From Serinus canaria (lineage: Eukaryota > Chordata > Aves > Passeriformes > Fringillidae): 64,000 nucleotides of DNA. Location of the stretch: contig NC_066332.1 in NCBI RefSeq assembly GCF_022539315.1, forward strand, positions 3,181,001 through 3,245,000. The letters are read 5' to 3'. Of this stretch, positions 59,501-64,000 are shown in pieces. A model generated the notes under the pieces. That model had not been told where the DNA came from. It saw only the letters and a program-made list of their open reading frames with translations, and searched no databases. A program made the translations under genes and the position numbers. Every line of letters begins with the position of its first letter. The stretch's first letter is position 1.

Positions 59501-62500
59501 GCATGTACCTTGAGCACAGGGAGGAAAATTCATATTTTTCATAGCCTGTTCATTCAATTGTCATGAAAATGCTGTTCCAGCCAAGAGGCAGAATCTCTTC
59601 TTTCTGCCATTTAATTTTCTTTAATCTGCTCTTGACATTTATTGAAAGAAGTATTTTACCCACATCAAAGGCAAAGATTTCAAAACATCACATGGAAAAA
59701 AAACTTAAGGTCAGTCCAAGTGAGGTTATGGTGGCTGACATGAGATGAAAGACTCTGGTTTCCACAAGGAAGGTCTGTGCAAAACAAGAGGCCTGTGCTC
59801 TGAGGGTGCTTCATTTGCACCCTGGCAGGAGCTGCAAGTGGTGGCCTTTGTGTGTCTGACACCTTCAGCAATTCAAGCAAGGCTGTCCTTAATGTGAACA
59901 GGTTAAAAAATGGAAGATGCCTTGATAACAGGACTTTTCAGAAGGCTCTCACAGGGGTGAAGTGTTTCCCATGGCTCTGCCCAACTCTCTTTGCCTGGGG
60001 TAGAGCTGGGCCCTGCTTTGCCTTCACCCTCCATGAGGGAGTGGTGCTGCTTTTCACAAAATTAAATGAGCCAAAACACCTGACAAACTGAACAAACTGC
60101 TGAAAGTGCATCCAGCAGAGGGGCCAAGCCTGCAAGATGCCTCTGGATGTGTGGAACCCTGAATGCCAATTCTGAAGAAAGGTGTAAAATGTAAAAGAAC
60201 CTCAGACAACTTCTGCATTTAGTTCATTTTGCATGGGTAGAGGTAACAAGCTGACACAGGTTAATTTATAGCTTGGCTGTATGCTGATTGCAAAGCACAC
60301 ATTTCCACTCAGCCACCATGAGTAAATCACTTTCCCACTGGTTCTCCTGGCATATAAAAGAAATTTCTCCCTTCCCGACATTTAAAAAAAATCCTAATAT
60401 GTTATACACTCCATGACTTTATAGCATCTTTAATATTTAAAAGGCTAGAATCTATAACCTCAACCTTTAACAAATGTACAGTAACGTGATAACAAATTTG
60501 CCTGGAACAGCTGCTATCTTGGTACCAACTGGCATGAGGAGGAGGGAGGTAATTGGCTTGTTTTCAGATAATTACCATAATTGTAGTGACACCATTTGGA
60601 TCACATCTAACTGTGTTCCTGCTGCAAGTTGGATAATTTAATAATTGGCAGAATTTAGACTGACAGTAAAGGTAAAGTCAGCATATGGTGGGGAATCAGC
60701 AGGCACCTCCCTGCACTGCTGGTACAGGCTCTGCTGCTGTTGCTGTGAACTTTAGCAAAATCTTTTGGTTTTGCTGCTTTTCTTGAGCTCTGTGACTGGG
60801 CCACCTCTTTGCTCCTTTTCTGATGCTTGTCCTGATGAGACCACGTTTTGCACCTCTTGAACCTTTTGATTTGAGATCAGTCAGTTCTGTTCACTCCTAC
60901 CCAAATTACTGCTTCCTTTGTGCTCTTGAGTATTTTTAGCTGTCCTAGTTCTGCTGGGGGCGTCAGAGCTCTGCACTGAAATGGGATTAAACCATGGTCA
61001 GGTGCTTCCAGGCAGCAGCCAAATGCCTCTCCCAGAGGTTGAAGGCTCCCTGGAGCAGGGCTCATTCCCCTGGCTGAGCTGCAGGGTGCTGGGCACTGCA
61101 GGGACTCTTGTGCCTTGCTGTCCTTGCTGCTGGTGGCAGCTGAAGGGGATGCAGCAGCTCCTGTGCCTCTAGAGCTGAGAGCTGCCCAGCAGAGCCCAGG
61201 AGCTGCAAGGTAAGGCCAGGAGGCGGCTGAGGCTGCTGGGGGAAGGCAAGGAGGATTCTCAGCTCAGCTTCTTGGGCACTTCAGGAGGTGCAAAAGGAGC
61301 AGAGCACTGAACTACTGCCCTGCAGTGCCTGTCCCTGGCCTTGCCCTGCCTTTTTCTGCAGGGCAGAGCTGAGCACAGCTACCAACACCACCCGAGGAGA
61401 GGGGGCTGCTGGAGCTTCCCCAAATGAGAAATACTCCTAGGGTGCATTTGCTTGTTTTGCTTGTGTGGCTCTTGTGCTTTCCCTGGCTGAACCCAGCCAC
61501 CAGGGGTACTTTCCAGGGGTCCAAGTGGGTGAGGGGGCTGGGGATACACCCTTAGCTCAGGTCTGCAATGCAGCCCAGGCCTGGGAGCCTGGGGGAATCC
61601 ATCAGATGCTGGAGAGAACTCTGGCATGGAGGAGGGGAAGGGCTCATCTCTAATAGACCCCTCTGCCAAGATGAGGTTGATGGCTCCATCCCAGACTGGG
61701 CACACACAGCCTTGGCACAGGAGGGAGGGAGGGAGGGAGGGGGATGACTAAAAAATAAATCCCTGGGTTCTGGTGGGTGGTCTCCAGTGTAGTGCTGGGA
61801 AGGAGTGGGAGTTGTGCTGCGCTGGGTTTGGGATGCCTGGAAGCAGCTGCTGATCCCCACACATCCCTTCTCCCTGCCCTGCACACAGAAACTGCAGGGT
61901 ATCCCTTTCCTTGCAGCATTCCCTCCCCCTCTGTGATTTATTGCTGCCAGGAGGCTATGCATGTGGAGGTGGCATAAATCTCACCCAAAAGAGAGAGAAG
62001 GAGGAAATTTGCATTTGCTTCCTCACTGGCATATTGAATGCAGCTTTCCAGTTCACTGCTGAAAGCCTGGGCAGGTCCCAGGCTGAGGCAGTTCCCTCAG
62101 GATAACACAGAGCCAGCACTGGGTTCCCTGCTGGAGGAGGCTCCCACAGCCAGCAAGGAGCAGCTCCCCCACTCCACCCAATTATCCCCAGATTAATTTC
62201 AATCCACTCCTATTTATATTTTGTGGTATCAGCCTATACAGTTCTGTAGTATTTGCAGGCTTCAGGCATTCACTGTGCCCCCCTGTGCTGATCTGCCTTC
62301 CCTCACTCAGACCTTCCAGTCCTCCAGCTCCTTTCTGTGTCTCACCCACCTCCCTCCAAGTTGCTTCTATCCAGACTGACACTCCCTGTTCTGGAGTCAA
62401 AATCCACCAAGCTGCTACTGGAGGCTACAGAAAGCAATTAGGGAGATTGCAGTCAGTGCATGGTCGTGCTGCTGGGAGGGTCTGGATGTCCTGTCACAAG

Positions 62501-64000
62501 CAGACAGCCTGGACTAAGAGGCTTTCAAATAACAGAGCATAAGCAAACAGAAAAGCCTGGCAATTTTTGTCTCCAGGAGTGCATTTTGCCTGGAAGTCCA
62601 TCAGTGTTTTCCTGTGTCAACACCAAACTGGATACAGGGCAAAGCAAGAGATGCAAAAGAGCAAGGAGAAAGCAAGGGGGATATAAGACATTAATCAGAG
62701 GCAAAAGTTGGAGGCAGTCTGCAAACCTCTGCTCCTGCAGGGGCTGCCAGCTGTAAATAGCATATTGAAGCCATGGAGGAAGTAAAGAATTAATTACAGT
62801 GCCAAGACCCAATCCCACTTCCAGCCACAGGCAGCATTTATTAAGATCTCACTGAGGCAGGAAAGATTGAACAAGGGACTCAGGGGACTACGAAGGGGAA
62901 AAGAATTAATCAGTTTGTCTCAGGAGACTGGAGAAGTCAGATTAAATAAAAACTGGAAGTAAAATGAAAGGGGGAACAAGATGGTTGGAAACCTGGACCT
63001 GTCTGAAGGAGAAACTCTGGAGTCATAGATGGGAGCAGTCCCAGGGGCTCCAGTTCCCCACTACAGAAGCTGGAGAGCTTTGAGGACAAAGGCTGAAAGT
63101 TTGCCTTGACTTCTTATTAGGTTTAAAAATGTCACTCTGGGCTTCTTCCTTCCTTTGCCTGGCAGAAGGAGGCCAGGAAAGACATCCCCAGTTCCAGTGC
63201 ATCACCAAGGAGCTCAGATTCCCCACATCCCACTTCAACTTGGACCTGAGAGTCATTCCCCAGCCTGCTGAAATTCCCTGATAGCCAAGTAGGGTAGCAA
63301 GGGAAGCTGCACCCAGTTGAACAAATAGAAGTCCAAACCCCACAACCAACACCCTTAAAGGAACATTTTTTTCCCTGCCCAGTGTTTTCCATCACAATAA
63401 CATTCAGTTATTTATCTTCCAAAGTGTACAATATTTTCTTCCCTCTTTTGTGCTGTTGCTTTTCTGCCTGTCCCTCTGGGAAAGGTCACTGAGCTTCCAC
63501 ATTCCTGCTGCGTAATGAGCTGTGACAAACCCTGCTGACCACGCTGGGGTCACAGAGTTTTAGAGGGCCTTGAACACCAGCATCACAAGGAGGGAGCCCG
63601 TCCCCAGTTTGTGAATGGTGTCCCATTGCCAGGCTCCTTCTCCTCTGAGCAGCTCAGAGGCAGAAACTCCCTGGAAGCCAGGTCAGAGACCTTTGTCTTA
63701 TTCTTCCCCCTCAAAAATCCTAAGCCTGACATATCCAGACATAAAATAAAACTTTGCATGCAATCAGAGTAAAGAGTCAATGGAGGAGCACACTTTGTTA
63801 CCACTGGTAAGTTTTCAGGAAACAGGAAAGCATTCCTACTTTCCTTGCATGTCCAGGAAAGCTGTTTTGAGAAAGTCCTTATGGAAATGCAAAGTGCAGA
63901 TCCTACAGCAAGGTTTCTCCAAAATCTAACAGCTTTGATTCAGAACAGAGACACCAAAGCCCTGCTTGTTGTAACAGAAACACCTTCCAATAAAAGTGCA
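47519..64000. other. Presumed LHFPL-like intron 2 / no recognised gene
   Basis: About 16.5 kb with no exon I can assign. It contains a CpG-rich patch at about 51,895-52,045, several AT-rich blocks with homeobox-type motifs (about 48.7-48.9, 57.4-57.85 and 60.2-60.7 kb), and a short (ggga)n tract at 61,721-61,744. All open frames here are short or of random composition. Whether the right part is intronic depends on where the LHFPL-like gene ends. Confidence 0.5.
61721..61744. repeat. (GGGA)n simple repeat
   Basis: A run of gaggg/aggg tetranucleotides of about 24 bp, purine-only on the plus strand. Confidence 0.9.

Noticed and set aside
1..64000. CRISPR arrays, operons, tRNA or rRNA genes, endogenous retroviral genes
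   Set aside because: I looked for them on both strands and saw none. The tandem arrays present lack the repeat-spacer pattern, and no gag, pol or env-like reading frame was recognised.

Overview
The window is nuclear DNA from a vertebrate, most likely a bird. It holds compact multi-exon genes with GT-AG introns and first exons in CpG islands. An antisense-oriented CR1 LINE 3' end lies in an intron, interspersed repeats are otherwise scarce, and the proteins match vertebrate families closely. The species cannot be told from the sequence.

Layout, left to right. (1) 1-1,450: CpG island and first coding exon of ULK2 on the minus strand; the rest of ULK2 lies left of the window. (2) 1,451-7,394: intergenic, with one unexplained coding-like segment at about 4.3-4.6 kb. 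(3) 7,395-14,257 minus: complete NLE1 (Notchless), 13 coding exons joining to 483 aa with every splice phase consistent. (4) 14.3-14.8 kb: short gap, then the AKAP10 3' UTR. (5) 16,125-32,732 minus: complete AKAP10 (D-AKAP2), 15 coding exons joining to 632 aa from the MSFFRRK start. Its introns hold a CR1 fragment, a perfect hairpin and coding-like antisense segments. (6) 32.4-33.5 kb: AKAP10 CpG island with a regular array of YY1-type motifs. (7) 33.5-36.7 kb: intergenic, with two pieces of an apparently ancient SINE-like repeat. (8) 36.7-64 kb plus: CpG island, then two exons (37,275-37,487 and 47,380-47,518) of an LHFPL-family tetraspan gene that looks closest to LHFPL2. Its intron 1 is about 10 kb, and its third exon was not found before the window ends.

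ULK2 is a kinase that starts autophagy, NLE1 a 60S ribosome assembly factor, AKAP10 a PKA scaffold, and the LHFPL-like protein a membrane tetraspan. They share no obvious pathway; this is ordinary chromosomal neighbourhood. I found no operon-like, defence or mobile gene system. The best leads are the LHFPL2-like paralogue with a probable GC-AG intron, the unidentified coding-like segments at 4.3-4.6 kb and 28.56-28.83 kb, the 15-bp-arm hairpin at 31.18 kb, and several AT-rich homeobox-motif blocks in the LHFPL-like introns.
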